Positions 29,269 through 38,571 of a stretch of 64,000 bases of DNA are shown piece after piece. The notes under the pieces are model-generated. The model was not told where the DNA came from. It was given only the letters and a program-made list of their open reading frames with translations, and did not search any database. The position numbers were made by a program, and so were the translations under genes. Position 1 is the stretch's first letter. Each line of letters opens with the position of its first letter. This stretch comes from Nitrosomonas stercoris (GTDB lineage Bacteria > Pseudomonadota > Gammaproteobacteria > Burkholderiales > Nitrosomonadaceae). The DNA is taken from contig AP019755.1 of NCBI GenBank assembly GCA_006742785.1, forward strand, positions 62,001-126,000. Reading direction: 5' to 3'.

Positions 29269-29982
29269 TTAGACGTTTACCAATGTTCCCTCATCCTCAC
29301 CTAGCACAACCCGTTTAAGTGCGCCGGTCTTAAAAATACTAAAGACATTAATAGGAAGCTTCTGATCACGACATAAAGTTAATGCTGTTGCATCCATAAC
29401 CTGCAAATTTCTATTAATTGCCTCGTCAAAAGTCAGCTTGCTAAAACGTTCTGCTTCTTTATTTTCAAGGGGATCGCTGGTATAAATTCCATCAACTTTT
29501 GTAGCCTTGAGTACAATATTGGCATTCATTTCCATACCACGCAAAGCGGCAGCTGTATCCGTAGTAAAAAAGGGATTTCCAGTACCAGCCGCGAATATGA
29601 CCACTTTATGCTCTTCCAGATAACGTAGTGCTTTACCACGAATATAAGGTTCCACAACCTGATCTATTCGCAAGGCAGATTGTACGCGTGAAACAACATC
29701 ATTACGTCTCATCGCATCATGCAAAGCCAATGCATTCATGGTGGTAGCCAGCATCCCCATATAATCAGCGGTCACGCGGTCCATGCCGTCTCCTGCTGAC
29801 TTGATACCACGAAAGATATTTCCTCCACCCACCACAATCGCAACCTCAACACCTAACTGCAAGACTCCAGCGATCTCAATCACAATTCGCTCAATTACAG
29901 TACGATCAATACCATATTGAGCATCGCCCATAAGAGCTTCGCCTGATAATTTCAATAAAATACGTTTATATACGGCTGGCAT
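29269..29982 (-). CDS. pyrH: Uridylate kinase
   Basis: A 237-residue UMP kinase of the amino-acid kinase fold: [13 protein letters not shown] at the start, [11 protein letters not shown] and [16 protein letters not shown]. The ATG at 29982 is preferred because homologues begin MPAVYKR; an upstream start at 29997 has no support. It provides UDP for nucleotide synthesis and is a hexamer controlled by GTP and UTP. Confidence 0.96.
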   Translation of the reverse strand: MPAVYKRILLKLSGEALMGDAQYGIDRTVIERIVIEIAGVLQLGVEVAIVVGGGNIFRGIKSAGDGMDRVTADYMGMLATTMNALALHDAMRRNDVVSRVQSALRIDQVVEPYIRGKALRYLEEHKVVIFAAGTGNPFFTTDTAAALRGMEMNANIVLKATKVDGIYTSDPLENKEAERFSKLTFDEAINRNLQVMDATALTLCRDQKLPINVFSIFKTGALKRVVLGEDEGTLVNV

Positions 29983-30036
29983 ATACCCACACAACAAAGT
30001 TTATCGCAAAATTAAAGAGCATTACCAATCACATAT

Positions 30037-30921
30037 TTATTTTGATTGATTTACCTGCGCCATGACTTCAGCCGCAAAATCATCGGATTTCTTTTCTATC
30101 CCCTCCCCGACAACATATAGAGTAAATCCTTTAACCTGAGCAGATTTTGTTTGTAGTAATTTTTCAACAGTTTGATCAGGATCTTTCACAAAAGGCTGGC
30201 CTAATAATGTCACCTCAGCCAAATACTTGGTAATTCTGCCCTCTACCATTTTTTCAATAATATTAGCTGGTTTACCGCTCTCAGCTGCTTGTGCAGCAAA
30301 TATTTGGCGCTCATGTTCAAGGGAATCAGCAGGCACCTGCTCTTTTGATACACAAACGGGTTTGCTGGCAGCAATATGCATCGCCAGATCTTTACCCAAA
30401 GTATCGTCTCCTCCTGAATAATCAACCATGACACCAATTCTACTACCATGTAGATACATGGCTAGGTGGTCCTCTGTTACATAGTTGATACCACGGCGAA
30501 TACTGATATTCTCACCAAGCTTCATCACCAAAGCCTTACGAGCTACTTCAACAGTTTCTCCGCTGGCTAACGCCATATCTGCTAATAAAGCAGTATCTGA
30601 TACATTTTCATCAACTATTAATTGCGCCAGATCAGCCGCAAAACGAATAAAATCTTCATTTTTAGCAACAAAATCAGTTTCACAATTTATTTCCACCAAA
30701 GCACCGCGTTTACCATCAGTTGCAACATAACCGCTGATAACTCCTTCCGCTGCCACGCGCCCAGCTGCCTTATTTGCTTTAGCACCGCTTCTGATACGCA
30801 GCAGATCCTCTGCTGCTTTCATATCACCATTTGCCTCTGACAAGGCTTTTTTACACTCCATCATCCCTACGCCAGTCAGCTCACGTAGTTCCTTAACCAT
30901 ACTCGCAGTAATTTCTGCCAT
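30037..30921 (-). CDS. tsf: Elongation factor Ts
   Basis: A 294-residue EF-Ts with N-terminal UBA-like domain ([14 protein letters not shown]), the EF-Tu contact [10 protein letters not shown] near residue 80, and core subdomains after that. It recycles EF-Tu-GDP. It lies 68 bp after rpsB in the same minus-strand operon. Confidence 0.97.
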   Translation of the reverse strand: MAEITASMVKELRELTGVGMMECKKALSEANGDMKAAEDLLRIRSGAKANKAAGRVAAEGVISGYVATDGKRGALVEINCETDFVAKNEDFIRFAADLAQLIVDENVSDTALLADMALASGETVEVARKALVMKLGENISIRRGINYVTEDHLAMYLHGSRIGVMVDYSGGDDTLGKDLAMHIAASKPVCVSKEQVPADSLEHERQIFAAQAAESGKPANIIEKMVEGRITKYLAEVTLLGQPFVKDPDQTVEKLLQTKSAQVKGFTLYVVGEGIEKKSDDFAAEVMAQVNQSK

Positions 30922-30989
30922 ACAGCCCCCAACTCTATTTAATCTAATTCAAAATATCTTATTTCGAAGATGAGAAGTTTATGCAAATC

Positions 30990-31745
30990 TTATGCATCCG
31001 CAGAGGCACCTTCACTAGAGAGAATTTCCTCATCGGTTTTCACCATATCAACCACTTCTTGGATAGACTGGTTACGTCCTTCCAAAATAGCATCTGCCAT
31101 AGCGCGCGCGTATAAACGTATTGCCTGACTGGAATCGTCATTCCCTGGTATCACATATTTAATACCGGCCGGATTATGATTGGTATCCACTACACCAATG
31201 ATCGGGATGCCCAGTTTGTTTGCCTCAATCACGGTACCTTTCTGGTAGCCCACGTCAATTATGAATATGGCATCGGGCAGTCCTTTCATTTCCTTAATAC
31301 CACCAAGGCTGGCATTCAATTTTTCCAGCTTCCGCTGAAAATCAAGTGCTTCCTTTTTTACCAGTTTATCCAATGTTCCATCCTGCACCATTTTTTCCAT
31401 ATCATGCAGGCGTTTAACTGACTGCTTGATCGTTTTAAAATTAGTTAGCATACCGCCTAGCCAGCGCTGATCAACATAAGGAGAATTACAACGAGTAGCT
31501 TCTTCCTGGATGATGTCACGCGCCTGGCGCTTTGTGCCAACAAAAAGAATGGTTCCCTTGTTAGCTGTCAAATTACGGGCATAATCCAGCGCCTCTCTAA
31601 ACATGACAATCGTACGCTCAAGATTGACAATGTGAATTTTATTGCGCTGACCGAAAATATATGGGGCCATTTTCGGGTTCCAGAAACGAGTTTGATGGCC
31701 AAAATGAACACCCGCTTCCAACATTTGCCGCATAGTAACTGACAT
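30990..31745 (-). CDS. rpsB: 30S ribosomal protein S2
   Basis: A 251-residue S2: [36 protein letters not shown] and [12 protein letters not shown] are standard. It has a good Shine-Dalgarno (AAGGAG) 6 bp before the ATG and a candidate sigma-70 promoter 139 bp upstream. The long leader may carry S2 autoregulation, as known in other bacteria. Confidence 0.97.
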   Translation of the reverse strand: MSVTMRQMLEAGVHFGHQTRFWNPKMAPYIFGQRNKIHIVNLERTIVMFREALDYARNLTANKGTILFVGTKRQARDIIQEEATRCNSPYVDQRWLGGMLTNFKTIKQSVKRLHDMEKMVQDGTLDKLVKKEALDFQRKLEKLNASLGGIKEMKGLPDAIFIIDVGYQKGTVIEANKLGIPIIGVVDTNHNPAGIKYVIPGNDDSSQAIRLYARAMADAILEGRNQSIQEVVDMVKTDEEILSSEGASADA

Positions 31746-31883
31746 AAATTCTCCTTAGGGTTAATCGTTAACTTATCGACGTACTCTTTTTAAAGAGGCA
31801 CCCTATTTGATAAGCACGAATAAAGTTATATTATAAAAAAACAAGAAATTTTGGGCACAAACGTCATACGTTGCGCCGCGCGA

Positions 31884-31911
31884 ATTATAGCATGGCACAC
31901 TCAGTGCCCAA
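31884..31911 (-). promoter_or_regulatory. Candidate sigma-70 promoter of rpsB-tsf
   Basis: Read on the minus strand, TTGGGC and a perfect TATAAT are separated by 16 bp, followed by a G+C-rich discriminator (TCGCGCGG) typical of stringently controlled ribosomal promoters. It lies about 140 bp before the rpsB ATG and leaves a leader that includes the palindrome CTCTTTTTAAAGAG near 31780-31793. Confidence 0.65.
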
Positions 31912-31945
31912 TAAATTATCCCTGAATATTTGTAGCCCGATAGGA

Positions 31946-32689
31946 TTACTCGGCTGAGTTGCCAATACGAAAATTGAGTTTATCAATGTCACGTAGCGTA
32001 ACATGCTTGATATTGACTGATATTAGACCTTCTTCCTGTAGCTTAGAAAATGCCCGGCTGACAGTTTCCAGCTTAAGTCCTAAATAACTACCAATATCCT
32101 CTCTGGTAGCTCTCAAAATGAAGTTTGTTGGCGAATAGCCTCGCCTGGATAGTCGAGTCGACAAATTCAATAGAAAAGCGGCTAGTCGCTCTTCTGCACG
32201 CATACTGCCCAACAGCACCATGATATTTCTATCTTGCACAATCTCACGACTCATAATCTTATGAAACTGACGCAATAACGAAGGGATGCTATGTCCAATC
32301 TCTTCTAGTTTTTTAAAAGGCACCTCACATACTTCACTATCAACCAGGGCAATTGTGTCACAGGTATGTTTTTCTGGACTAATTGCATCTAGTCCCAATA
32401 GTTCGCCCGTCATATAGAACCCCGTTACTTGCTGATGACCATCTACCTTCAAGATACAAGTTTTAAAGAAGCCGTTTTTTACCGCATACAGTGATTTAAA
32501 ATCAGCTCCGGCATGTGATAAGTATTCACCACGACGCACTTTGAATTTGTGCCTAATGAGGTTGCCAAGATGTTCTATTTCCGGATCAGTCAATCCCACC
32601 GGCAGACATAACTCACGAAAACTGCAAGTTATGCAGCCTGATTTTTTTTGTTGAGGATCAACAAAACTATCGGTTACCGCGTTATACAA
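31946..32689 (-). CDS. fnr: Fnr-type oxygen-responsive transcriptional regulator
   Basis: A 247-residue CRP/FNR protein. The 4Fe-4S ligands are all present: CITCSFRELC (spacing as C20-C23-C29 of E. coli Fnr) and the later Cys in SEVCEVPF (C122 equivalent). The cNMP-type beta roll (about 45-150), dimer helix and DNA-recognition helix LGLKLETVSRAFSKL keep the E-xx-SR residues that read TTGAT half-sites. Translation appears to start at a TTG (32689); an in-frame TAG lies five codons upstream. It should activate genes under low oxygen. It is next to a lipoprotein cytochrome c in the same direction. Confidence 0.92.
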   Translation of the reverse strand: MYNAVTDSFVDPQQKKSGCITCSFRELCLPVGLTDPEIEHLGNLIRHKFKVRRGEYLSHAGADFKSLYAVKNGFFKTCILKVDGHQQVTGFYMTGELLGLDAISPEKHTCDTIALVDSEVCEVPFKKLEEIGHSIPSLLRQFHKIMSREIVQDRNIMVLLGSMRAEERLAAFLLNLSTRLSRRGYSPTNFILRATREDIGSYLGLKLETVSRAFSKLQEEGLISVNIKHVTLRDIDKLNFRIGNSAE

Positions 32690-32752
32690 AGAATTAATTC
32701 CGCTCTAATTCAAAGAAGATAATGATTACAACTACAAAACCACAAGTTACTA

Positions 32753-33073
32753 TTACTGCCTGGTAACACTATTTTCCAACACGTATTCAGCTAAACTCTG
32801 GGCTGAATCTTCCGCCAGATTCGGAAAAGCAGGCATGCCAATGCCTTTTCCATTTTTAATTCTTTCCATAATGACGTCAATGTTAGCTACTTCAGGCTTC
32901 AATATCATGACATTGCCTTTCACTGGTGTATGACACTGTACACAAGCTTCTTTGAACATTGTTTCACCTGTTGTTCCAGGTGACGGTGTGTAGTCATTAC
33001 TTCTGGCACACCCCAATAATACACCCAACACACAGCCAAATAATACGACAGATGAAATAACTTTCCTTTCCAT
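32753..33073 (-). CDS. Small lipoprotein c-type cytochrome (class I)
   Basis: A 106-residue protein with lipoprotein signal peptide (lipobox VLLGC), one haem site CVQCH and a later GMPAFPNL offering the Met ligand. It is probably anchored on the periplasmic side of a membrane as a single-haem electron carrier. The ATG at 33073 is used because it directly precedes the signal peptide. Located 63 bp upstream of fnr on the same strand, it may be cotranscribed with it. The partner oxidoreductase is unknown. Confidence 0.85.
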   Translation of the reverse strand: MERKVISSVVLFGCVLGVLLGCARSNDYTPSPGTTGETMFKEACVQCHTPVKGNVMILKPEVANIDVIMERIKNGKGIGMPAFPNLAEDSAQSLAEYVLENSVTRQ

Positions 33074-33082
33074 GATATCCAC

Positions 33083-33530
33083 TAATATTTAATCACTGAT
33101 ATTAAAACTAATAACTTTGCCCGCAATACGACCATTAAGTTTAGCACAATCCCAAGCAATATCAGCTAAATCATATTTAAATCAATAGATTATAGAAACT
33201 ATCAAAAATGAAAATCGCATAAAATAAACAAGGATCTCTGCCGATATCGGATTTATCTTACTCCGATGCGCTACGATTCACTCGTTTTATCTTGAAAATT
33301 AATGTAAAACAAGATTCGACAATAAATCATAACCTGCTTATCTTTCAGCCAAGTAGATAAACCGATTAATCAAAATAAACAGGAGTATTGTTTTAACCAA
33401 CACGGATTTACAAGTAGTTATTACTAACGGTGGTTACAAATAACCTTCACTCTAAATGGCATATGTTGTACAAGCTGAAGACTTATACTATTATCTAAAG
33501 CTTCTCAGCAAATAAAACTTGAGGAAAACT
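33083..33530. other. 448-bp AT-rich divergent intergenic region
   Basis: The gap separates the minus-strand cytochrome from the plus-strand small lipoprotein. It is AT-rich and should hold promoters for both. The candidate promoter at 33466-33494 serves the lipoprotein. A TTGAT followed by TTAAATATG (minus strand, about 33175-33190) resembles only half an Fnr box. Nothing else is recognised. Confidence 0.45.
33466..33494 (+). promoter_or_regulatory. Candidate sigma-70 promoter of the 63-residue lipoprotein
   Basis: TTGTAC and TATTAT are separated by 17 bp, with the expected transcription start about 30 bp before the ATG at 33531. Both hexamers are near consensus and the position fits. Confidence 0.5.
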
Positions 33531-33722
33531 ATGAAACACACATATTTACTAATCGCATGTGCAGCGCTTGTATTAGGCTTAAGCGCATGTGAAGAGAAAA
33601 AAAGCCTCGATGGACATTCAATGGAGAAACCACCTCCCTCAGCTTTTATGGAGCGTGATTCTGTACCAGTCTTTGATGATGATCCGGTAGAAGAAGAATC
33701 TGCAGGTGAAGAGCAGAATTAA
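33531..33722 (+). CDS. Small acidic lipoprotein of unknown function
   Basis: A 63-residue precursor: signal peptide with lipobox GLSAC (Cys at about residue 20), then a short mature tail of about 44 residues that is Lys/Glu-rich at first and strongly acidic at the end (DDDPVEEESAGEEQN), with a proline-rich stretch between (EKPPPSAF). RBS is TTGAGGAAAACT. It is monocistronic, followed by a hairpin. I do not recognise a family. Acidic lipoprotein tails can bind metals, but no metal ligands beyond carboxylates and one His are present. Confidence 0.75.
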   Translation: MKHTYLLIACAALVLGLSACEEKKSLDGHSMEKPPPSAFMERDSVPVFDDDPVEEESAGEEQN

Positions 33723-34240
33723 TCTCAAAGGAAGAATGTTCACAAATAGCCATGTATCATTACGTGGCAGAATGTATCAACGCATAGCCTTTTTGTTACA
33801 AATCAAACAAAAGGCTATGCAATATATAAGCTAGAAATAGCACTACTAATTCCAAATCATCAATCTACCTAATTATCTTATCTATTCGCAAATACAAGCG
33901 ACTATCTGATCATCTTATACCTGCGTGACGATCAAAATTAAATTGCCGAAATATTACGCTCTCCTTCACAACATCATCACAAAACACATTAAAAGAACAC
34001 ATCTTCCTTTTGTTGTTATGTAAATCATCACCCTCCCCAAATATCCCATAAATACCCATCAACCTTGCAAACCATCTAAAACATGTTTAAGTTTCAATTA
34101 AGAAAAGTAACACAAGGCAAAAACCAGTAAAAACAGAACGAACGTTATATACTTTATTACTGTCACAGTGCACTCGAATACTTACAAAGCAGCTCACTCT
34201 TGATGCATATAAGTGAATAGCAAACCATATTGGAGAACAT
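33723..34240. other. 518-bp AT-rich gap with hairpin
   Basis: No gene was found. A stem-loop at 33782-33820 follows the small lipoprotein. The rest is AT-rich with long stretches of low complexity, and the last 100 bp should hold the promoter of the DUF411 operon (RBS TTGGAGAACAT before 34241). Confidence 0.45.
33782..33820 (+). terminator. Stem-loop after the small lipoprotein gene
   Basis: GCATAGCCTTTT and AAAAGGCTATGC form a perfect 12-bp stem that extends inward by TGTT/AACA with one bulge, around a 7-base loop. It starts 60 bp after the stop codon. The 3' side lacks a T-run but the stem is strong. Confidence 0.55.
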
Positions 34241-34777
34241 ATGAAAAAACAACTTAATAAATTACTGACGCATTCTCTGTTGACTGCTGCACTCACAGGC
34301 ATAGCTGGTACCGCCATCGCTGAAACCATGGCCATGGATGTATACAAAAGTCCTACTTGTGGCTGTTGTGCCAATTGGGTAGATATCATGCGTGATAACG
34401 GATTTACCGTTAACGTGCATGACGTAGGCAATGACGATGCACGCACTAAAGCGGGTATCTCTGACGAATTAGGGTCATGCCATACTGCTCTGGTCAATGG
34501 CTATGCAATTGAGGGTCACGTTCCCGTCGAAGATATTAAACGCCTACTTAAAGAGAAGCCTAGAGCAGTCGGCCTTGCTGCACCAGGTATGCCACACGGC
34601 TCTCCCGGCATGGAAACTGGGCGAGTGGATTCCTATAACGTATTGTTAGTCAGAAAACCTGGCGACCAACGTAAAGCAGCAGAAATCTATAATCGTTATG
34701 GTCCACAAAAAACACAATTCATGGATAAAGCACCAAAGAGCAACAATGCTTCTGAATCCATCTTAAGACTCAAATAA
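34241..34777 (+). CDS. DUF411 periplasmic metal-binding protein
   Basis: A 178-residue precursor with a signal peptide (to about residue 27, TAIAE). The DUF411 core has YKSPTCGCCANWV, a CxCC cluster near residue 40, then GSCHTALVNGYAIEGHVP and the C-terminal GLAAPGMPHGSPGMET. DUF411 proteins often occur with copper genes and are thought to handle copper in the periplasm; the Cys, His and Met residues here fit that. The gene is 2 bp upstream of a cytochrome c gene, so the two are one operon and may act together in delivering or sensing copper or electrons. Confidence 0.88.
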   Translation: MKKQLNKLLTHSLLTAALTGIAGTAIAETMAMDVYKSPTCGCCANWVDIMRDNGFTVNVHDVGNDDARTKAGISDELGSCHTALVNGYAIEGHVPVEDIKRLLKEKPRAVGLAAPGMPHGSPGMETGRVDSYNVLLVRKPGDQRKAAEIYNRYGPQKTQFMDKAPKSNNASESILRLK

Positions 34778-34779
34778 TC

Positions 34780-35271
34780 ATGTTTACCAAAGCGGCGACT
34801 ATTTTCATTTCGCTATTCCTAATAGCTGCCTGCTCGGAACAGCCTGATACACCTACAACAAATAGTAGTAGTGTACTAGATCGTATATTAGGTAGAGATA
34901 TCGCACCAGAGCAGATCAAGCGCAGTTTTGACCCCAGTCAAATCGCACACGGCCAGATGCTTTTTCAAAAGAACTGCGCCGTGTGTCACGGGCAAAATGC
35001 AGAGGGTACATCCGACTGGCGTACACCTTTAGAAAATGGTAGATATCCTCCCCCACCGCTAAATGGAACAGCTCACGCCTGGCATCACACTACCGAAGAA
35101 TTAAAACGTTTCATACTAAATGGTGGTCCCCCTGGCGAAGGCCGCATGCCTGGATGGGAAGGAATACTGACTGATCAAGAAATTGATACTATTTTAATTT
35201 GGATCAAATCTCTATGGCCAGATGAAGTGTATCAAGGTTGGTACACTCGAATAGAAAATAGGCCAAAATAA
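34780..35271 (+). CDS. Lipoprotein c-type cytochrome (class I)
   Basis: A 163-residue precursor: lipobox LIAAC at residues 14-18, one haem motif CAVCH near residue 68, and GRMPGWEGILTDQEIDTIL with the axial Met and the C-terminal helix of Cytochrome_CBB3-type folds. It is encoded 2 bp after the DUF411 gene. It is a periplasmic, membrane-tethered one-haem carrier; redox partner unknown. Confidence 0.87.
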   Translation: MFTKAATIFISLFLIAACSEQPDTPTTNSSSVLDRILGRDIAPEQIKRSFDPSQIAHGQMLFQKNCAVCHGQNAEGTSDWRTPLENGRYPPPPLNGTAHAWHHTTEELKRFILNGGPPGEGRMPGWEGILTDQEIDTILIWIKSLWPDEVYQGWYTRIENRPK

Positions 35272-35286
35272 TATAAGCCTAGCTTA

Positions 35287-35362
35287 TGGCGCGCCCAGCA
35301 CGATTCGAACGTGCGACCCCCGCCTTCGGAGGGCGGTACTCTATCCACTGAGCTATGGGCGC
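35287..35362 (-). tRNA. tRNA-Arg (anticodon CCG)
   Basis: Read on the minus strand this is a complete 76-nt cloverleaf: acceptor GCGCCCA with TGGGCGC, D arm AGCTCAGTGGATAGAGT, anticodon stem CCGCC/GGCGG with loop CTCCGAA (anticodon CCG, reads CGG), T arm GCACG TTCGAAT CGTGC, discriminator G and encoded CCA. It is a common integration target but shows no sign of a nearby insertion here. Confidence 0.96.
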
Positions 35363-35395
35363 TGCATGGCAACCGAGTGATAAAACGATCTGTTG

Positions 35396-35626
35396 TTATT
35401 CCGCAGTTTCTTGTGCAGATTCCTCCTTGGCAGGTTTTGTCCATGAAAAATAAACATAGCCCTTTTGTGGCACTCTTGCTTCTTTGAAACGCTTTAACGC
35501 TTCACGATCTACTTCTTTATCCCACCAGATTGCGCGCGCCTCCTTCTGTTTTTCAAGTAAATCCGGGCGCTCTTTCAGTAAATCCCGCATGAATTTTGTA
35601 TGTTCTGATTCGTAGTAGTAATCCAT
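35396..35626 (-). CDS. DUF3460 family protein
   Basis: A 76-residue soluble protein, YYYESEHTKFMRDLLKERP through ARVPQKGYVYFSW, with a charged tail. DUF3460 is found mainly in Betaproteobacteria, has no known function and typically lies near sirB2 and scpA/panC genes, as here beside sirB2. The pattern E-HT-F--ELL---P is typical. Confidence 0.82.
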   Translation of the reverse strand: MDYYYESEHTKFMRDLLKERPDLLEKQKEARAIWWDKEVDREALKRFKEARVPQKGYVYFSWTKPAKEESAQETAE

Positions 35627-35697
35627 TTTATTTATCCGTAACGCAAAATGATTAATTTATAAAAATAATGAATGGCTGAAATAGTGTTGATGATCAC

Positions 35698-36084
35698 TTA
35701 AAAGAATACGAGCGGATTTTTCGTCAACGCAACTAAAACAATATAAGCAAACACAACTTGTGCCAGAATCCAGGTAATGACTTTTGTTTGACGTACTTTA
35801 GCCAATTTAAACGCTGTGTATCCCAACACGATATAGATTAGCAAACCGATAATTTTAGCAGCTAACCAATGTTCTACAAGCGGATTGCGATGTGCAATGA
35901 CCGCCATGGTGATGGCGCTGAGTAGCAAAATGGTATCGTTAACATGAGGTGTAATCTTCACCCAGCGCTGACGCAGCAATGGCGAGGAACGAAACATCCA
36001 TATTCCACGCAGCAAGAATAAGGTATAACTGATAATAACACTGGTTACATGGATATATTTTAATGTCAGGTAATCAAAAATCAT
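35698..36084 (-). CDS. SirB2-type membrane protein
   Basis: A 128-residue protein with four predicted transmembrane helices (about 7-25, 45-63, 72-92, 100-120) and the SirB family start LTLKYIHVTSVIISYTLFLLRG. The name comes from Salmonella invasion regulation, but the family is widespread and probably structural or haem/redox related; function here is unknown. Confidence 0.83.
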   Translation of the reverse strand: MIFDYLTLKYIHVTSVIISYTLFLLRGIWMFRSSPLLRQRWVKITPHVNDTILLLSAITMAVIAHRNPLVEHWLAAKIIGLLIYIVLGYTAFKLAKVRQTKVITWILAQVVFAYIVLVALTKNPLVFF

Positions 36085-36172
36085 ATTTGTATTAACTTAC
36101 CTTTCTCATTTGCTCGCCAAATTGTTCGTTGGATCACGCAAATAAAAGTTTGCATCGCATCGTTGTTCTAGC

Positions 36173-36520
36173 TTAGTCCACATTAATCCAGGCATACGCT
36201 TCATCATAATCAGAGAAGACGACTACATTCGCCTCAGTAAACAGATTAGATACCCATGCACCCCATAATTGCCATTGGCTATCGGTTACCACTGCAACTC
36301 GATTAATTTTGCTGCCGTGCTCGCGCATAAATTTGATCTCTTCCCAGGCAACATCCACTGAATACGACACTAGGTCGCGCCAATCAAATAATAAATTAGC
36401 CTCGCCATTAAAATGGAATTTATAAAGCACCTGATCTTCAAATTGCTTGAAATCTGCCAGGGTAAATTCACCAATAACCGCAACAATAATCAGATTACCG
36501 GTCTCTTCAATATTAATCAT
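36173..36520 (-). CDS. STAS/SpoIIAA-like protein
   Basis: A 115-residue cytoplasmic protein of the SpoIIAA-like (STAS/SEC14) family: MINIEETGNLIIVAVIGEFT, LLFDWRDLVSYS, INRVAVVTDSQWQ and a C-terminal YDEAYAWI. Such proteins are small, single domain and may bind lipid or nucleotide. No partner kinase or phosphatase is adjacent. Confidence 0.75.
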   Translation of the reverse strand: MINIEETGNLIIVAVIGEFTLADFKQFEDQVLYKFHFNGEANLLFDWRDLVSYSVDVAWEEIKFMREHGSKINRVAVVTDSQWQLWGAWVSNLFTEANVVVFSDYDEAYAWINVD

Positions 36521-36581
36521 TAATTATACAAGCTCCAAACTAAGCAATTCCCTAGATTATTCAAAAACACATAGCAGCAAA

Positions 36582-37451
36582 TCAATTGTCGACAGCTGGC
36601 ATGTTCGTGGCTGATCGTGTTGTGATACCGCGTATGCTTAATAACCCACCTACGATAATTAACCCCATGCCCAGCCAGGCTAAAAAAGGCAAGCGTTCAT
36701 TCCACAAAAACCAATCCATTAATCCAGCAAATAATACCGTACTATAAGACAGTGCTCCGACAATAATGATATTACTGCCATGATGTGCACGCGTTAGAGC
36801 CAGTTGAGCCAAAGTTGCGGTGACACCAATGCCCAACGCTAATAGCAAACTTTCAGTATTAACCGGGCTAAATGAGGTAAAGACAAGCCACAGCCCCGTC
36901 ACAACGGTGCACAGCAACGTAAAATAAAACACAATGCGCCAATCTGATTCTCCAAATTCATTCAGCTGTCGAATATGCAAGTGCGCGATCCCGCCACATA
37001 AACCAGAACCCGCGCCGATTAAAGCCATATGCCATTGATCTTCAGCCAGTGTAGGGCGCAATAACATCACCACTCCAATAAAACCTGTGATAACTGCAAC
37101 GATTATTAGCCAGTTAAATTTTTCTTTCAAAAAAATAACTGCTAAAAAAGCTAGAAACAATGGCCAAGTATTATTGAGTGAAATAGCCGTTGCCAATGGC
37201 AAATGCAAAATACAATAGAAAAACAATAGCACGCCACTTAATCCCGCTAATCCACGTCCAAAATGTGCTTTCCAATGATGAGTTGCGATCGGTTTGCCAT
37301 AAAAACGCATAACAGCGAAAGTTGAAATGACTCCTATCAGCGATCGATAAAATACCAGTTCCACATTGGAAAAAAATGCGGCAGCCAGTTTTACCAATTC
37401 CCCCATACAAGCAAACATAAAGCCAGCCACCAGCATCCATAAAGAAGACAT
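36582..37451 (-). CDS. EamA-family (DMT) transporter
   Basis: A 289-residue protein with ten predicted helices in two EamA repeats (about 1-135 and 150-280). Repeat 1 contains FYRSLIGVIST and SLNNTWPLFLAFLAVIFLKEKFNW. It probably exports small metabolites; substrate not predictable. It lies 19 bp downstream of the Rieske oxygenase gene, suggesting cotranscription. Confidence 0.85.
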   Translation of the reverse strand: MSSLWMLVAGFMFACMGELVKLAAAFFSNVELVFYRSLIGVISTFAVMRFYGKPIATHHWKAHFGRGLAGLSGVLLFFYCILHLPLATAISLNNTWPLFLAFLAVIFLKEKFNWLIIVAVITGFIGVVMLLRPTLAEDQWHMALIGAGSGLCGGIAHLHIRQLNEFGESDWRIVFYFTLLCTVVTGLWLVFTSFSPVNTESLLLALGIGVTATLAQLALTRAHHGSNIIIVGALSYSTVLFAGLMDWFLWNERLPFLAWLGMGLIIVGGLLSIRGITTRSATNMPAVDN

Positions 37452-37470
37452 TTAGACTATTTATCCTTAT

Positions 37471-38571
37471 TCAAGCCAAATGTCGTCCAATTTCACGCTG
37501 CAGGAAGCGATGGAAATGCTCCATGCCTGCCTCCATCGGTATTTGGTAAGGGCCGAATTCATTTATTCCTTGTTGATATAAAGCTCGGCGCCCTTCCGTC
37601 ATTCTTCGGCAAATTTCATCATCTTCCTTGGCAGTTTCCTGATAGGCAGCTTGCTCTCGTTCGACAAATTCACGCTCAAACAAAGCAATCTCTTCCGGAT
37701 AGTAAAATTCAACCACATTCATGCATTGTTCGATGCCCGTTGGCACAATCGTGCTTACCACCAACGTATTGGGATACCACTCCACCATCACATTGGGAAA
37801 ATATAACAACCAGATCGCGCCATAACGTAGTGTTTGTTGCTGGTTATGCTGCAATACCTGCGCATGCCATTTTTGATATATATCCGAACCAGCACGCTCA
37901 AAATCTGGATTAACACCAACTGTTTGCACGCTGTACCAATCTCCGAAATCCCACTCTAACTGTTTAGTATCAACAAAATGCCCTAACCCAGGATGAAAGG
38001 GATCAACATGATAATCTTCCAGATACACCTCAATAAAAGTTTTCCAGTTGCACTGATAATGCTCCACTTGAACGCTATCCAGCACGTAACCGGCAAAATC
38101 AAGCTCGCTGTATTCCTTCATGCTGGCTAAATCTTGGTTTACATTACGTTCACCAGAGAAAATTAATCCTTTCCAATGTTGCAAAGCTGTTTTACCTAAA
38201 TTGAGGCAAGGATTTTTATCAAAATGCGGTGCACCTAACAATTTACCGTCCATAGCATAAGTCCAACGATGTAATGGACACACAATATTGCGAGCATTAC
38301 CACATTCTTCCAGAAGAATCGCCTGACGATGACGACATACATTGGATAGCAACTCAACACCATTTTCATTTCGTACCAGCACTTTGGCATTATTTTGCGC
38401 TGCCAGCACATAATAATCACCCATTTCTGGCACCATTAGCTCATGCCCGACATATCCTGGCCCTTGGCTAAACAATAGTTGTTTTTCTAGCTCATATATT
38501 TGTGGATCCCAATACCAATCAATTGAAAGCTGTGGATGGGTTGTATCAGAAGAATACACAAAGCCAGGCAT
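37471..38571 (-). CDS. Rieske non-haem iron oxygenase, alpha subunit type
   Basis: A 366-residue protein. The Rieske 2Fe-2S site is VCRHRQAIL and, about 16 residues on, VCPLHRWTY. The mononuclear iron site is YLEDYHVDPFHPGLG with two His. It is similar to ring-hydroxylating dioxygenase alpha subunits and the choline/carnitine monooxygenase branch. No reductase or ferredoxin gene is adjacent, so electron supply must be elsewhere. The downstream EamA exporter might move the substrate or product. The substrate is unknown. Confidence 0.88.
   Translation of the reverse strand: MPGFVYSSDTTHPQLSIDWYWDPQIYELEKQLLFSQGPGYVGHELMVPEMGDYYVLAAQNNAKVLVRNENGVELLSNVCRHRQAILLEECGNARNIVCPLHRWTYAMDGKLLGAPHFDKNPCLNLGKTALQHWKGLIFSGERNVNQDLASMKEYSELDFAGYVLDSVQVEHYQCNWKTFIEVYLEDYHVDPFHPGLGHFVDTKQLEWDFGDWYSVQTVGVNPDFERAGSDIYQKWHAQVLQHNQQQTLRYGAIWLLYFPNVMVEWYPNTLVVSTIVPTGIEQCMNVVEFYYPEEIALFEREFVEREQAAYQETAKEDDEICRRMTEGRRALYQQGINEFGPYQIPMEAGMEHFHRFLQREIGRHLA

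Noticed and set aside
31746..31883. A riboswitch in the rpsB leader
   Set aside because: Only a short palindrome is seen; autoregulation by S2 is plausible but no known riboswitch fold is evident.
33170..33195. Possible Fnr box between the cytochrome and lipoprotein genes
   Set aside because: Only one half-site (TTGAT) fits; the other half reads ATATG and not ATCAA.
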